NCBI GenBank assembly: GCA_013286315.1 | Contig: JABDFX010000010.1 | Coordinates: 1 to 63,332, forward strand | DNA from: Bacteroidota bacterium | GTDB lineage: Bacteria > Bacteroidota > Bacteroidia > Chitinophagales > Chitinophagaceae | Reading direction: 5' to 3' | Length of the DNA stretch: 63,332 nucleotides | In this document: in pieces, positions 53,627 through 62,280 of the stretch | Layout: each line of letters begins with the position of its first letter | Numbering within the stretch: position 1 is the first letter of the stretch | Notes under the pieces: model-generated | Seen by the model: only the letters and a program-made list of their open reading frames with translations | Database searches by the model: none | Told to the model about the DNA's origin: nothing | Translations under genes and position numbers: made by a program

Positions 53627-55209
53627 TGCATTGCTTCGGACATATCCATTTTCTGTTTGCTCCTTTTTACAAATAACACAAAGGGTATGCAAATCAGGAA
53701 CAGAAGGCCCAGGTAGTAAAACACATCCATATAGGATAATACATTTGCCTGTGCGGTTACCGTATAGTCGAGTGCCTTATAGGCTGAATGAAGCGCAACA
53801 TCGGGCTGCATTCCCTTCGCAATAAAACCATGCTGGATGGCTTGTACGCGTGCTGAGACGGCGGGATCATCCACGCTCAGTTTACTTACCAGCGTACTGC
53901 GGTGAAACATATTCTGGCGCGCCATAAATGTTGTGATAAGCGCTACTCCAAATGATCCCCCCACCTGCCGCATCATACCGGTAAAAGCCACGCCCTGACC
54001 GATCTCGGGCCCTTTTAACGTGCTCAGCGATAAACTGGTGATGGGTATAAACAACAATGGAAGTCCAACTCCGCGCGTAACGAGCATCCAGAAAAAATTT
54101 TCTTCCGGAGTGCTGTTCGTCAGGATAAAATAACCCCAGAAACAGAAACAGGCGAATACCAGCATACCCATGGACACGAGGAATTGCTGGGGCACACCTT
54201 TACTTAGAATGATCCCGGTAATGGGCATCAGGAAAGCGGTTGTAATCGCAGCGGGAACCATCAGCATACCGGATTGAAAAGCCGTCCAGCCCAGGGTGCT
54301 TTGCGTATAAACAGGAATGATGAAGGTGGATCCATATAAACCGAATCCCAATAAAAATGTGAGCCCCGTCCCGATACGGAGGTTTCCATTTTTGAGTACG
54401 CGCAGATTTACGATCGGATTTCGGAATGTAAGTTCCCGCCATATAAAAAAGAAGGCGCCTAAAAATGCAATGACAGTAAATAATATGATGAATTTATTGG
54501 AGAACCAGTCATCATCCTGGCCTTTTTCCAGGACATACTGGAGTGATCCTACTGATGCGGCAAGAAGAAATATGCCCAGCCAGTCAATATCATCAATATG
54601 ACTTTTTGTACCATAATTCGGATTGCGTACAAATTGCAATGTCAACAGGGTCGCAATAACACCGATGGGAATGTTGATATAAAATATATAGGGCCATGAA
54701 AAATTTTCAACAATATACCCGCCGAGTGGTGGTCCCAGAGTAGGGCCCACGATTACCCCGAGCCCGTAAATGGCCTGAGCCATATTTCTTTTTTCAGGAG
54801 GATACGCTTCTGTAATGATGGTTTGTGAGGTGGCCAATAGTGCACCGCCACCGATCCCCTGTAAAAAACGAAATAACACGAGCTCCCAAATGCCATTGGC
54901 GTTTCCGCAAAGAAAAGAACATACTGTAAATATCATAATGGAAGCCGCGAAATAATTACGCCTGCCAAACTGGGTTGAAAGCCAGCTGGTCATGGGAATG
55001 ATGATCACGTTCCCGATCGCATAAGCGGTGATCACCCAGGCAACTTCGGTTAGCGTGGCACCCAGGTTTCCCCGCATGTCATTGAGCGCGACATTTACAA
55101 TCGTAGTATCTATAATTTCCAGCAGGGTACATATGATCGCTGTGATAGTGATGATCACCCGCCTCGAACCATATTCAACCAGAGAGTCCTGAGAGAATGA
55201 TTGTGCCAT
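53623..55209 (-). CDS. MFS drug efflux pump, DHA2 (EmrB) family
   Basis: This is a 528-aa inner-membrane proton antiporter with 14 predicted helices. It has the DHA2 motif LLEIIDTTIVNVALNDM near residue 35, STQFGRRNYF, the helix-5 antiporter motif GLGVIVGPTLGPPLGGYI and EKRNMAQA. With the adaptor and TolC genes upstream it forms an EmrAB-TolC-type tripartite pump, whose substrates are typically hydrophobic drugs or uncouplers. It is the last gene of the tetR operon. Confidence 0.92.
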   Translation of the reverse strand: MAQSFSQDSLVEYGSRRVIITITAIICTLLEIIDTTIVNVALNDMRGNLGATLTEVAWVITAYAIGNVIIIPMTSWLSTQFGRRNYFAASIMIFTVCSFLCGNANGIWELVLFRFLQGIGGGALLATSQTIITEAYPPEKRNMAQAIYGLGVIVGPTLGPPLGGYIVENFSWPYIFYINIPIGVIATLLTLQFVRNPNYGTKSHIDDIDWLGIFLLAASVGSLQYVLEKGQDDDWFSNKFIILFTVIAFLGAFFFIWRELTFRNPIVNLRVLKNGNLRIGTGLTFLLGFGLYGSTFIIPVYTQSTLGWTAFQSGMLMVPAAITTAFLMPITGIILSKGVPQQFLVSMGMLVFACFCFWGYFILTNSTPEENFFWMLVTRGVGLPLLFIPITSLSLSTLKGPEIGQGVAFTGMMRQVGGSFGVALITTFMARQNMFHRSTLVSKLSVDDPAVSARVQAIQHGFIAKGMQPDVALHSAYKALDYTVTAQANVLSYMDVFYYLGLLFLICIPFVLFVKRSKQKMDMSEAMH

Positions 55210-55229
55210 AGGAGCTTATTCAGAAAAAA

Positions 55230-56336
55230 CTATTTACCAATATGTACATCCACATTTACATTCATGCCCGCCTTCAAACGACCCAATAAAGAATCATTCG
55301 GATTACTGAATTCAATTTTTACGGGAAGACGCTGAACTACTTTTACAAAATTTCCACTGGCATTATCCGGTGGCAGCAGGGCAAAAGTTGCTCCGGTTGC
55401 AGGAGAAAAGGATCCAACCCTTCCTTCAAATTCATGGCCGGAAATGGCATCCACTTCTATTATTACGGGCTGGCCGACTTTCATTTTGCTGTACTGTGTT
55501 TCTTTGAAGTTTGCAATCACCCATATACTCTCGTCCAGTACGATGCTGAAAACAGACTGGCCCGCAGTGAGAAACTGACCGACCTGTACATTCACTTTGG
55601 ACACTCTTCCGCTTGCCGGAGCAGTAATCACAGTATAAGAGAGATTCAGTTTTGCATCATTCACATCCACCTGTCTTTGCTTGATGGTAGAACTGGCGAT
55701 GCTGATTTGTGAAGAGGTTGCAAGGCTTTGTGTGCTGACTGCATTTGTCTGGCTTGCTGCCTGTTTTTTTTGCTGTTGAAGGATCAGGAGCTGTTTTTCT
55801 GCTGATTCCTTGGCTGCCAGTTTATCTTCATATTGCTGCTGTGTAACGGAATGATCCTTGATGAGGTTCGCATAACGGTCAAATTCCTGAGTACTTTGCC
55901 AAACAGCTACTTTTGCTTTTTCGATCTGACCGTCTATCGCGAGCGTCGCAAACTCGCTGGCACCAATATTGGAATGAGCAGCTTCTGAGGCAGCTTTCGC
56001 CGACAACAAGTTGCTTTCAGCAGTCGCCATGGCGGCTTCTGCCTGTTCAAGTTTTATCTGCTGGTCGCGGTCATCCAATATCAGCAGGGTATCTCCTTTT
56101 TTAACCAGCTGGTTATCTGATACACGTACTTCTTTTACATAACCAGATACCCGGGGTATGATCGGACTGATATTCGCCGCGACCTGTGCATCATCTGTTT
56201 CAGCATGCAATTGAGCATGGTGCCACTTGGAAATTCCAAACCATGTACCTGCAACCACCAGGGCAATGAGTATGATCAGAAATACTTTGCTTCTCTTTTT
56301 AGGGGGCTGTGCCTGCGTGACATTTTCGTTTGCCAT
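55230..56336 (-). CDS. EmrA-like efflux adaptor (HlyD family)
   Basis: This is a 368-aa membrane-anchored adaptor. A single N-terminal helix (VFLIILIALVVAGTWFGI) is followed by HAETDDAQVAANISPIIPRV, the hallmark of EmrA proteins. A lipoyl half (VKKGDTLLILDDRDQQIKL), a long coiled-coil hairpin (about 80-215), the second lipoyl half (YTVITAPASGRVSKVNVQVG) and a beta-barrel (GQPVIIEVDAISGHEFEGRV) complete it. It lies 20 bases upstream of the EmrB-like gene. Confidence 0.92.
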   Translation of the reverse strand: MANENVTQAQPPKKRSKVFLIILIALVVAGTWFGISKWHHAQLHAETDDAQVAANISPIIPRVSGYVKEVRVSDNQLVKKGDTLLILDDRDQQIKLEQAEAAMATAESNLLSAKAASEAAHSNIGASEFATLAIDGQIEKAKVAVWQSTQEFDRYANLIKDHSVTQQQYEDKLAAKESAEKQLLILQQQKKQAASQTNAVSTQSLATSSQISIASSTIKQRQVDVNDAKLNLSYTVITAPASGRVSKVNVQVGQFLTAGQSVFSIVLDESIWVIANFKETQYSKMKVGQPVIIEVDAISGHEFEGRVGSFSPATGATFALLPPDNASGNFVKVVQRLPVKIEFSNPNDSLLGRLKAGMNVNVDVHIGK

Positions 56337-56359
56337 AAAACTTGATAATTATTAGTTGA

Positions 56360-57700
56360 TTATTTTATATTCCGTGTGATTGCCAAAATGCCGGCTTTTT
56401 CCAGTAAAGTATTATATGCCACAATCGCGTCGGCCCTGGCTAATTCCAAACTGATCTGGCTCTGCAGCATCAGCGCATTCGCATCCAGTAAATCTGTGAC
56501 TGTAAGGAGACTATTATCGTATTTATTTTTTACTATCTTATAATTCTCTATGCCTTGTTCGATGGAAATCCGGCTGACTTCAATTTTTTTATTGGCTGTC
56601 AGTAATGCCTCATAAGACTGGTTTACCTGTCTCCGGATCTCTTCATTCATCTCCTCTTCATTTGCCTGCACTTCGGCGAGCTGTGCCTTTGCTGCGGTTA
56701 CATGCGCATTCGTTTTCCAGAGAGAAGAAACATTATAAGAAAGTCCGACGCCGAAAGTAACAGCATTGGTAATGGTAACGAAGTTGGGAATATCTGCCGC
56801 AATATATCCGCTGGTCAAAGAAAGGGAAGGAAGGTAATCCGCCTTTGCTTTCTTTATTCCAGCCTCGGATGATTGTTTTCGGTAGCCGATTGCCTGCATG
56901 TCTTTCCTGTTTTGCAGCGCGAGTTGTTCATAATCCGAGAGACTTTTGATGGCCCCCGGCTCTGCCAGGCTGGATGAATCCGGAATCAGAACGGTTTCTT
57001 CCGGTAGGCCCAGCATGATATTCATATTGACCATGGTCACTTTCAGATTATTTTCCACGTCTGCCATGCTCAATTCAATATTCGCAGTTTGTAATAATGC
57101 TTTGAGTTTATCATTCCGGGCAAGTAATCCGTTTTTTTCCAGGTTGGCGAAGTCTGCATCTCTGGATCTCGACTGGGCCAGGTTCTGCTCGATAACCCGG
57201 AGGTTAGCCTTTGCTTTATACAGGTTACTGAATGCGTCAATGGTATTTAATATGACTGCCTCTTTGTCCTGGTCCGCATCCAGTCTGGCTGCTTTTTCCA
57301 GGAATTCAGATGAACGGATACCATACTGAATTTTCATACCGGAATAAATGGGTATACTCAGGTTGGCGATGCCATAAGCCGCCTGGTTTACCGAAATCGG
57401 TGCAGCGGCTGTTCCTCCACTGTTGCTTTTATATTGAAGATCGATGTTGGGTTGGGTGACACGCAGGTACGAACCACTGATCGTCAAATTGGGCAACTGA
57501 TCCTGTTTAGAAATGGTTGTATTGGCTGTGGCCTGTTCGATACGCGCACGGTCAGCCTTTAGCGGCTTGCTGTTTTTTATACTGAGATCGATGGCTTCCT
57601 CCATGGAAATTTTTCTCCCAATATCCTGAGCATGTCCGGTACCGGATAAAAGCAAAAGCGTTGCAAGAGCCGTTGCTGAAATTGTTATTCTAAGATTCAT
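56360..57700 (-). CDS. TolC-family outer-membrane efflux channel
   Basis: This is a 446-aa outer-membrane protein with signal peptide (LATLLLLSGTGHAQ) and two OEP repeats. Helical stretches include ISMEEAIDLSIKNSKPLKAD, INAIDAFSNLYKAKANL-type helices and EEEMNEEIRRQVNQSYEALL, and the second repeat ends SLLTVTDLLDANALMLQSQI. Its start overlaps the tetR stop by 11 bases. It completes the Emr-type pump. Confidence 0.9.
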   Translation of the reverse strand: MNLRITISATALATLLLLSGTGHAQDIGRKISMEEAIDLSIKNSKPLKADRARIEQATANTTISKQDQLPNLTISGSYLRVTQPNIDLQYKSNSGGTAAAPISVNQAAYGIANLSIPIYSGMKIQYGIRSSEFLEKAARLDADQDKEAVILNTIDAFSNLYKAKANLRVIEQNLAQSRSRDADFANLEKNGLLARNDKLKALLQTANIELSMADVENNLKVTMVNMNIMLGLPEETVLIPDSSSLAEPGAIKSLSDYEQLALQNRKDMQAIGYRKQSSEAGIKKAKADYLPSLSLTSGYIAADIPNFVTITNAVTFGVGLSYNVSSLWKTNAHVTAAKAQLAEVQANEEEMNEEIRRQVNQSYEALLTANKKIEVSRISIEQGIENYKIVKNKYDNSLLTVTDLLDANALMLQSQISLELARADAIVAYNTLLEKAGILAITRNIK

Positions 57701-58325
57701 GAGTTAAAATTGCTTTGTAAATATTCTTGATATGTACGGACAGTCTCTTCTTTACGACCCGTTCAAATTCCTCATCCTTCAGGCCTTCCATATGATGATA
57801 GGTTTTATAAAAATCCAGGTTAACCAATGTATGGGATACGGTGCCGATCAGGGTATTGGTCATCATAGGTATATCTATATTTTTTTTAAATAAACCCTTT
57901 CTCTGACCGAGCCGTATCAAATCGTTGATATACTCTGAATTTTTTGTTTTCATTTTGTCCAGCATCGTAATAATCGAAGGATTCTGGTTGATGATTTGTT
58001 CACACAGAAGAATTCGGTGAAAGGTTTTGCGGGACAGGATTCCTTCGATATACATGTCCACGAGACTATACATTTTTTCTAAAGGGTTCAGACTGTCATC
58101 CTTCAAAAGATTGGCCACTTTTTCCTTTATATTCAGGCTCTTTCTTTCAAAAATCTCTTCCATCAGTTTTTCTTTGGAACCGAAATAGTAGGAGATCATG
58201 GCCGTATTGATTCCGGCTGCCTCCGCGATATCGCGCACGGAAGTCCCATCAAAACCCTTTTGGGAAAATAACGACTCCGCCGTGTCGAGCAGCTGGAGTT
58301 GTTTTGTTGATAAGGATGGTTTCAT
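57690..58325 (-). CDS. TetR-family repressor of the efflux operon
   Basis: This is a 211-aa regulator. The N-terminal helix-turn-helix reads LLDTAESLFSQKGFDGTSVR, then DIAEAAGINTAMISYYFGSK and EKLMEEIFER, a textbook TetR head. The helical C-terminal half would bind the inducer. It is the first gene of the operon tetR-tolC-emrA-emrB. A palindrome 12 bases before its start overlaps its -7 box, so auto-repression of the whole operon is likely. Confidence 0.93.
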   Translation of the reverse strand: MKPSLSTKQLQLLDTAESLFSQKGFDGTSVRDIAEAAGINTAMISYYFGSKEKLMEEIFERKSLNIKEKVANLLKDDSLNPLEKMYSLVDMYIEGILSRKTFHRILLCEQIINQNPSIITMLDKMKTKNSEYINDLIRLGQRKGLFKKNIDIPMMTNTLIGTVSHTLVNLDFYKTYHHMEGLKDEEFERVVKKRLSVHIKNIYKAILTHES

Positions 58326-58329
58326 ACCG

Positions 58330-58337
58330 CAAAATTA
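58330..58337 (-). promoter_or_regulatory. -7 box of the tetR efflux operon
   Basis: On the minus strand the bases are TAATTTTG, a match to TAnnTTTG, only 5 bases before the tetR ATG, which implies a very short leader. It adjoins and overlaps the operator by one base. Confidence 0.5.
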
Positions 58338-58356
58338 ATTAAACGTTTGTTTAATT
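58337..58356. promoter_or_regulatory. Probable TetR operator
   Basis: A perfect palindrome AATTAAAC-GTTT-GTTTAATT has 8-base arms and a 4-base spacer and lies 11 bases upstream of tetR. Size, symmetry and position suit a TetR dimer. Confidence 0.7.
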
Positions 58357-58589
58357 CCCAGAATCAGCAAAAAAAAATGATACACACTCTGAATGCTTGT
58401 CAAAATCACCCTTTAAACTCTTGATTCCTTGGTATTTTCACTTCCATTAATAATTTGTTATGAAATTGTTTTTATCTGTTTTTTTGTTACGACGCTGAGT
58501 CATCGATCCTTTTCACCTGAACGGAGAATAGAGGAGGAAGAGGTAATGTTGCCATCATATTCGGGGCTTGGTCATCATAACAAATGCCG

Positions 58590-58620
58590 GTTAAAACCCT
58601 TGTCAGTCAAGGGTTTTAAC
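58590..58620. repeat. Strong hairpin in the tetR / 58847 gap
   Basis: A perfect 13-base stem GTTAAAACCCTTG / CAAGGGTTTTAAC encloses loop TCAGT. It has no U-tract on either side. The surrounding 521-base divergent gap otherwise holds the tetR operator near its left end and nothing else I recognise. Confidence 0.65.
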
Positions 58621-58846
58621 ATTTCATTCCGGCAGTAGCCACTATAAAAAAGATCAATATTGGGTTTCATAGCTGTTGAAATGGGTACTACATTTGTTTT
58701 GGAATTGAAAATAAACATCTGCCTGAATCAATTCCCAGGTTGGTTTCCAACGCTGACGTTTGCAAAAAAACTTACTGCCATAACCACTGATGATTCTTGC
58801 CGCAAAGATTTTTAATCAATTTTTTCACTACTAAAATCGTCACATT

Positions 58847-59269
58847 ATGAAACGAGTATTCGCAAATTTCAATCTCAGAAAATTGGCATCGGTTCTGGGA
58901 GCAGCGGCGCTGTTAACTCTTGGATCTGCAAAGGCCCATGCAACACCGATCATCGAAAAAATTATCAGCCCTACTGACAAACAGGTAAATGTAACTTTTG
59001 TCGGAGCAACTGATAACAGCTTTGTATTCCATCTTGATTTTGATAACAAATCAGGTGAGAAATTTACACTGATCATAAAAAATGATGTAGGGGAAATCGT
59101 ATACCAGGCTACTTACAATGACATTCATTTCGATAAGAATATCCTCATACAGAAGGAAGATACCGAAATGCATCCAACATTTATAATCCGTACAGCCACT
59201 GAACAGGTTGAGCGCAAGTTTTCTGTTAACCGTCAGGTTTCAGAAAATTATGTAGTTACATCTTTATAA
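58847..59269 (+). CDS. Small secreted protein of unknown function
   Basis: This is a 140-aa protein with a signal peptide (VLGAAALLTLGSAKAHA). The mature part alternates short strands: DKQVNVTFVGATDNSFVFHL, then EKFTLIIKNDVGEIVYQATY and HPTFIIRTATEQVERKFSV, resembling a single immunoglobulin-like or sorting-type beta sandwich. Proteins of this pattern are common and uncharacterised in Chitinophagaceae. It is monocistronic, with its own terminator. Confidence 0.7.
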   Translation: MKRVFANFNLRKLASVLGAAALLTLGSAKAHATPIIEKIISPTDKQVNVTFVGATDNSFVFHLDFDNKSGEKFTLIIKNDVGEIVYQATYNDIHFDKNILIQKEDTEMHPTFIIRTATEQVERKFSVNRQVSENYVVTSL

Positions 59270-59284
59270 GTCAACCTCTTTTTA

Positions 59285-59320
59285 AAAAAACCTTTCCGCC
59301 TGAGGCGGGAAGGTTTTTTT
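59285..59320 (+). terminator. Intrinsic terminator
   Basis: A long stem of the form AAAACCTTTCCGCCT pairs with AGGCGGGAAGGTTTT (one T-G pair) around a very small loop, then runs into a T stretch. It is symmetrical enough to serve both the secreted gene and the convergent lipoprotein gene. Confidence 0.88.
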
Positions 59321-59359
59321 GCTAAGGCCCAACTCGTAGCGATTAAAGCCAAACCGTCT

Positions 59360-59524
59360 TTAAGATTTACCGCTTCTGGTGACTAGCCAGATAATGATTC
59401 CGATAATAAAGACTACAATTAAAATTCCCACCCATACACCGGCTTTAAAAATTCCCCCCACGATGGCGCAACTATTTAGAAATATGATGGCCAGGATCAT
59501 GAGAAGGGTTAATAATTTTTTCAT
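59360..59524 (-). CDS. Small membrane lipoprotein
   Basis: This is a 54-aa protein, MKKLLTLLMILAIIFLNSCA, with lipobox LNSC (Cys 19). It is followed by GGIFKAGVWVGILIVVFIIG, a second hydrophobic helix, and a short tail LVTRSGKS. The frame extends further upstream, but the ATG at 59524 gives a proper lipoprotein signal. The role is unknown; small lipoproteins of this shape recur in Bacteroidota. Confidence 0.68.
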   Translation of the reverse strand: MKKLLTLLMILAIIFLNSCAIVGGIFKAGVWVGILIVVFIIGIIIWLVTRSGKS

Positions 59525-59616
59525 TTTTAACAAATCCATTGAAATATCATGCCAGGGGAAACGTTTTATTAACCGCAGCTTAACCTGCAGGTAACTGAAT
59601 TGCAAAATCCCATTTT

Positions 59617-59624
59617 TATCTTTG
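59617..59624 (+). promoter_or_regulatory. -7 box before the PAP2 gene
   Basis: TATCTTTG matches TAnnTTTG and lies 24 bases before the ATG at 59649. A TTG at 59600-59602 is a possible -33 element at a slightly short spacing. Confidence 0.55.
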
Positions 59625-59648
59625 TGACGGGGTCGTTATCACCTTACC

Positions 59649-60311
59649 ATGAAAATCCTTCAACAGCCTATAAACCGGAATCCAGCCTATTTCATTGGAT
59701 ATCTCCTGTTTTTTATTCTTCTTTCACTTTTTTGTTTTTTCACCAGCAAGGCTGACGGATTTCTTCTGATTAATCATATTCATAATGAAATGTTCGACAA
59801 ATTCTTCACGATGTTTACGAATGTCGGTAATGGATTAGTCGTCATCGCTGTGATGTTATTTTTGCTGATAAGGAAAAAAACCGGATGGGTGCTTCAAATC
59901 GGAATTAGTTTGTTGATTTCCGGGCTGCTGGTGCAGATGATAAAACACTTTATGCCCAGTCCCCGGCCTGTAGTATTTTTTGTATCAGGCGCCGTACATT
60001 ATATAACGGGAGTTACAAGAACAGGTCATAGTAGCTTCCCGTCGGGGCATACGGCCACGGCCTTCATGCTGACCACATTGTTGGCGCTTTATTTCCCGGG
60101 TAGAAAACCGGGATTATTTTTTCTAACGGTCGCTATACTAACCGGATATTCGAGAATTTATTTATCACAGCATTTCCCAATAGATGTACTTTTCGGTTCC
60201 CTGGCTGGCGTGCTGCCCTCCCTGGCTGTTTATATATTCATTCCTTTGCCATTTTTCGAGAAAAAGTTCACAAAAAGCGAATGGGATCAGCAATCCGTTA
60301 AATTGCGGTAA
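59649..60311 (+). CDS. PAP2-family membrane phosphatase
   Basis: This is a 220-aa protein with about six membrane helices. The three phosphatase motifs are present: KHFMPSPRP, SSFPSGHTATA and SRIYLSQHFPIDV. Such enzymes dephosphorylate lipid phosphates such as phosphatidic acid, undecaprenyl diphosphate or lipid A precursors. It lies 9 bases before a GT39-type glycosyltransferase; together they suggest lipid-linked sugar use, with the phosphatase recycling the lipid carrier (inference). Confidence 0.88.
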   Translation: MKILQQPINRNPAYFIGYLLFFILLSLFCFFTSKADGFLLINHIHNEMFDKFFTMFTNVGNGLVVIAVMLFLLIRKKTGWVLQIGISLLISGLLVQMIKHFMPSPRPVVFFVSGAVHYITGVTRTGHSSFPSGHTATAFMLTTLLALYFPGRKPGLFFLTVAILTGYSRIYLSQHFPIDVLFGSLAGVLPSLAVYIFIPLPFFEKKFTKSEWDQQSVKLR

Positions 60312-60320
60312 CATCCTGAT

Positions 60321-61682
60321 TTGAATTTCAATAAAAAAATCTGGTCGCTGATCATTTTGAGTTCCATGCTGCGTATTTGGGTAGCAGCTACTCTGGAACT
60401 GGGAAATGATGAAGTATATTACCAGGCATATGCCCGGCATCTTCAATGGAATTATTTCGATCATCCGCCCATGGTGGCCGTACTGATCCGTCTTTCCACT
60501 CTCAATTTATATTTTCAAAATGAATTTTTTATCAGACTCGGCTCCATACTTTGCGCAGCGACCGGCACCTGGCTGATATTCTTAATCGGGCGGCGGATTG
60601 GCCAGCCCCGCACCGGATGGATCGCAGCCATTCTGTATAATACTTCATTCTACACCTCCATCATAGCGGGTACATTTATTCTGCCCGACTCCCCGCAAGT
60701 GGTGTTCTGGCTGATGAGCATGTATTTTATGATAGGGATATTGGATTACAGGACAACGATTAAAAAACAGCAATTTGAATTCGTCTTGCTGGGCATCAGC
60801 ATTGGTTTATGCATCATGAGTAAAATTCATGGCGTATTTCTCTGGCTCGGCTTTGGAGCCTATATTTTATTTCATCGAAGGGATCTGCTGAAATTGCCCA
60901 TGCTTTGGATATCCGGAATCATCAGCATCGGGATCATATATCCTATTTATTATTGGAACCGGCTGAATCATTTTATCACCTACAACTATCACGAGGGAAG
61001 AATACGATTCCTGGGGAGCAGTCCCGATTTGGACCGGGTACTGCAACAGGTATTGGGTTCTGTTTTTTACAGCAACCCTATAAATTTTGTCATGTATGTT
61101 ATTACGATTTGGGCGATCATCAAAGGAAAAATCAACCGTTTGCCAAAAGTTTATCCATTACTTCTCTGGCTCAGTTTTCCATTGATCCTTGTATTATTTT
61201 GGACTTCTATGTTCAGTGAAACCTTACCCCATTGGTCCGGCCCCGCATATCTCTCGCTGATGCTACTGGCAGCTTGCTGGCTGGACGAAAAAACAGAAAG
61301 TCCGGCCTACGGCAAATGGTTAAGGACTGCGGGTTGGTTATATGTGAGTGTCGTAGTCATTGGCGTCAGCGGCATCCATTATCTCCCCTTCCGGATTGGA
61401 AGCGCTGATGAAAAAAAATTGGGAAAAGGAGACATCACCCTGGATATGTATGGCTGGCATTCTTTTGCCGTTAGTTTCGATTCATTATATCGTGCGGACC
61501 TTGCATCCGGACATATGAAGGAAAATGCGGCAATCCTTTCTGATTACTGGTTTCCCGCCGGCCATCTGGATCATTATTATGGGATTCCCTATCATCATAA
61601 TCTCCTGGCGATGGGCCCGGTGAACGATATCCATCATTTTGCCTGGCTGAATCAGCGACGGCCCGGTTTAAAAAGGGGTTAG
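60321..61682 (+). CDS. GT39-type membrane glycosyltransferase, cut short by TAG
   Basis: This is a polytopic protein of 453 aa as read, starting at a TTG (no in-frame ATG before the first helix). The N-terminus has the family motif ELGNDEVYYQAYARHLQW (Asp 30, Glu 31), then YFDHPPMVA, and about ten membrane helices, as in ArnT/PMT-like lipid-dependent sugar transferases. The C-terminal soluble part stops at a TAG at 61680-61682 after RRPGLKRG, yet the same frame continues for 64 sensible codons. The membrane core is intact, so a shortened enzyme might still work. Confidence 0.82.
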   Translation: MNFNKKIWSLIILSSMLRIWVAATLELGNDEVYYQAYARHLQWNYFDHPPMVAVLIRLSTLNLYFQNEFFIRLGSILCAATGTWLIFLIGRRIGQPRTGWIAAILYNTSFYTSIIAGTFILPDSPQVVFWLMSMYFMIGILDYRTTIKKQQFEFVLLGISIGLCIMSKIHGVFLWLGFGAYILFHRRDLLKLPMLWISGIISIGIIYPIYYWNRLNHFITYNYHEGRIRFLGSSPDLDRVLQQVLGSVFYSNPINFVMYVITIWAIIKGKINRLPKVYPLLLWLSFPLILVLFWTSMFSETLPHWSGPAYLSLMLLAACWLDEKTESPAYGKWLRTAGWLYVSVVVIGVSGIHYLPFRIGSADEKKLGKGDITLDMYGWHSFAVSFDSLYRADLASGHMKENAAILSDYWFPAGHLDHYYGIPYHHNLLAMGPVNDIHHFAWLNQRRPGLKRG

Positions 61683-61877
61683 GATGCCTATTTTATTTAC
61701 CCTTCCAATTATTACGGGCCGCCAAAAGTTTCATTAAAAAACGATTTTGCCCTGGTGGAAGATTCTATCAGCATTCCGCAATACCGTAGTGGAATTCCGG
61801 TTCGGTATTTCGTAGTTTACCGTATGCATGATTTCAAAGGAGACAGCCTGGAGATGGCCGTTCCCGGAATTCGCTGA
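61683..61877 (+). pseudogene. In-frame C-terminal remainder of the glycosyltransferase
   Basis: Directly after the TAG the same frame encodes DAYFIYPSNYYGPPKVSLKN, then DFALVEDSISIPQYRSGIPV and RYFVVYRMHDFKGDSLEM, ending with TGA. This looks like the natural end of the upstream protein, with GAG changed to TAG (GEDAYFIYPS would be expected). No start codon or ribosome site serves it alone. Confidence 0.75.
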
Positions 61878-61936
61878 TCCGCCCGCTTTTTTTCTCAGGA
61901 CGGTTTTACCTTGTTGGAATTCCAGAAAAAAAGCTC

Positions 61937-61965
61937 TTGGTTCCTGAAGGAATAAACTAGATTTG
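61937..61965 (+). promoter_or_regulatory. Promoter of the RRM gene
   Basis: A -33 TTG (61937-61939) and a -7 TAGATTTG (61958-61965) are 18 bases apart, a full match to the Bacteroidota sigma-A pattern, 17 bases before the ATG. Confidence 0.7.
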
Positions 61966-61982
61966 GGTCTTATAAGATCATC

Positions 61983-62279
61983 ATGAAACTTTTTGTTGCC
62001 GGACTCCCTTATGATTTTGACGATACCGACTTAAAAGAAATGTTTGAACTCTATGGTGAAGTCGTTTCTGCCAAAGTGGCCATCGATCGCGAAACCCGCA
62101 AAAGCCGGGGATTTGGATTTTTGGAATTGAGAAACGACCTCGAGGGTAAAGAAGCCATTGACGCACTGAACGGCGCGAGGCTTCGTGGCGGAAAGGAACT
62201 GGTTGTACGTGAAGCAGAAGACAAACCCCGCGATAGCAGGGATCATAATAGTGGTGGCGGATACCGGCCCAGAAGATGA
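61983..62279 (+). CDS. Single-RRM RNA-binding protein
   Basis: This is a 98-aa protein with one RNA recognition motif: RNP2 LFVAGL at residues 3-8 and RNP1 KSRGFGFL at 40-47. A Gly/Arg-rich tail (HNSGGGYRPRR) follows. Such small proteins are abundant in Bacteroidota and Cyanobacteria, bind RNA with low specificity, and can act as global post-transcriptional regulators. The gene has its own promoter and converges on the SDR gene with a 1-base gap. Confidence 0.92.
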   Translation: MKLFVAGLPYDFDDTDLKEMFELYGEVVSAKVAIDRETRKSRGFGFLELRNDLEGKEAIDALNGARLRGGKELVVREAEDKPRDSRDHNSGGGYRPRR

Positions 62280-62280
62280 A

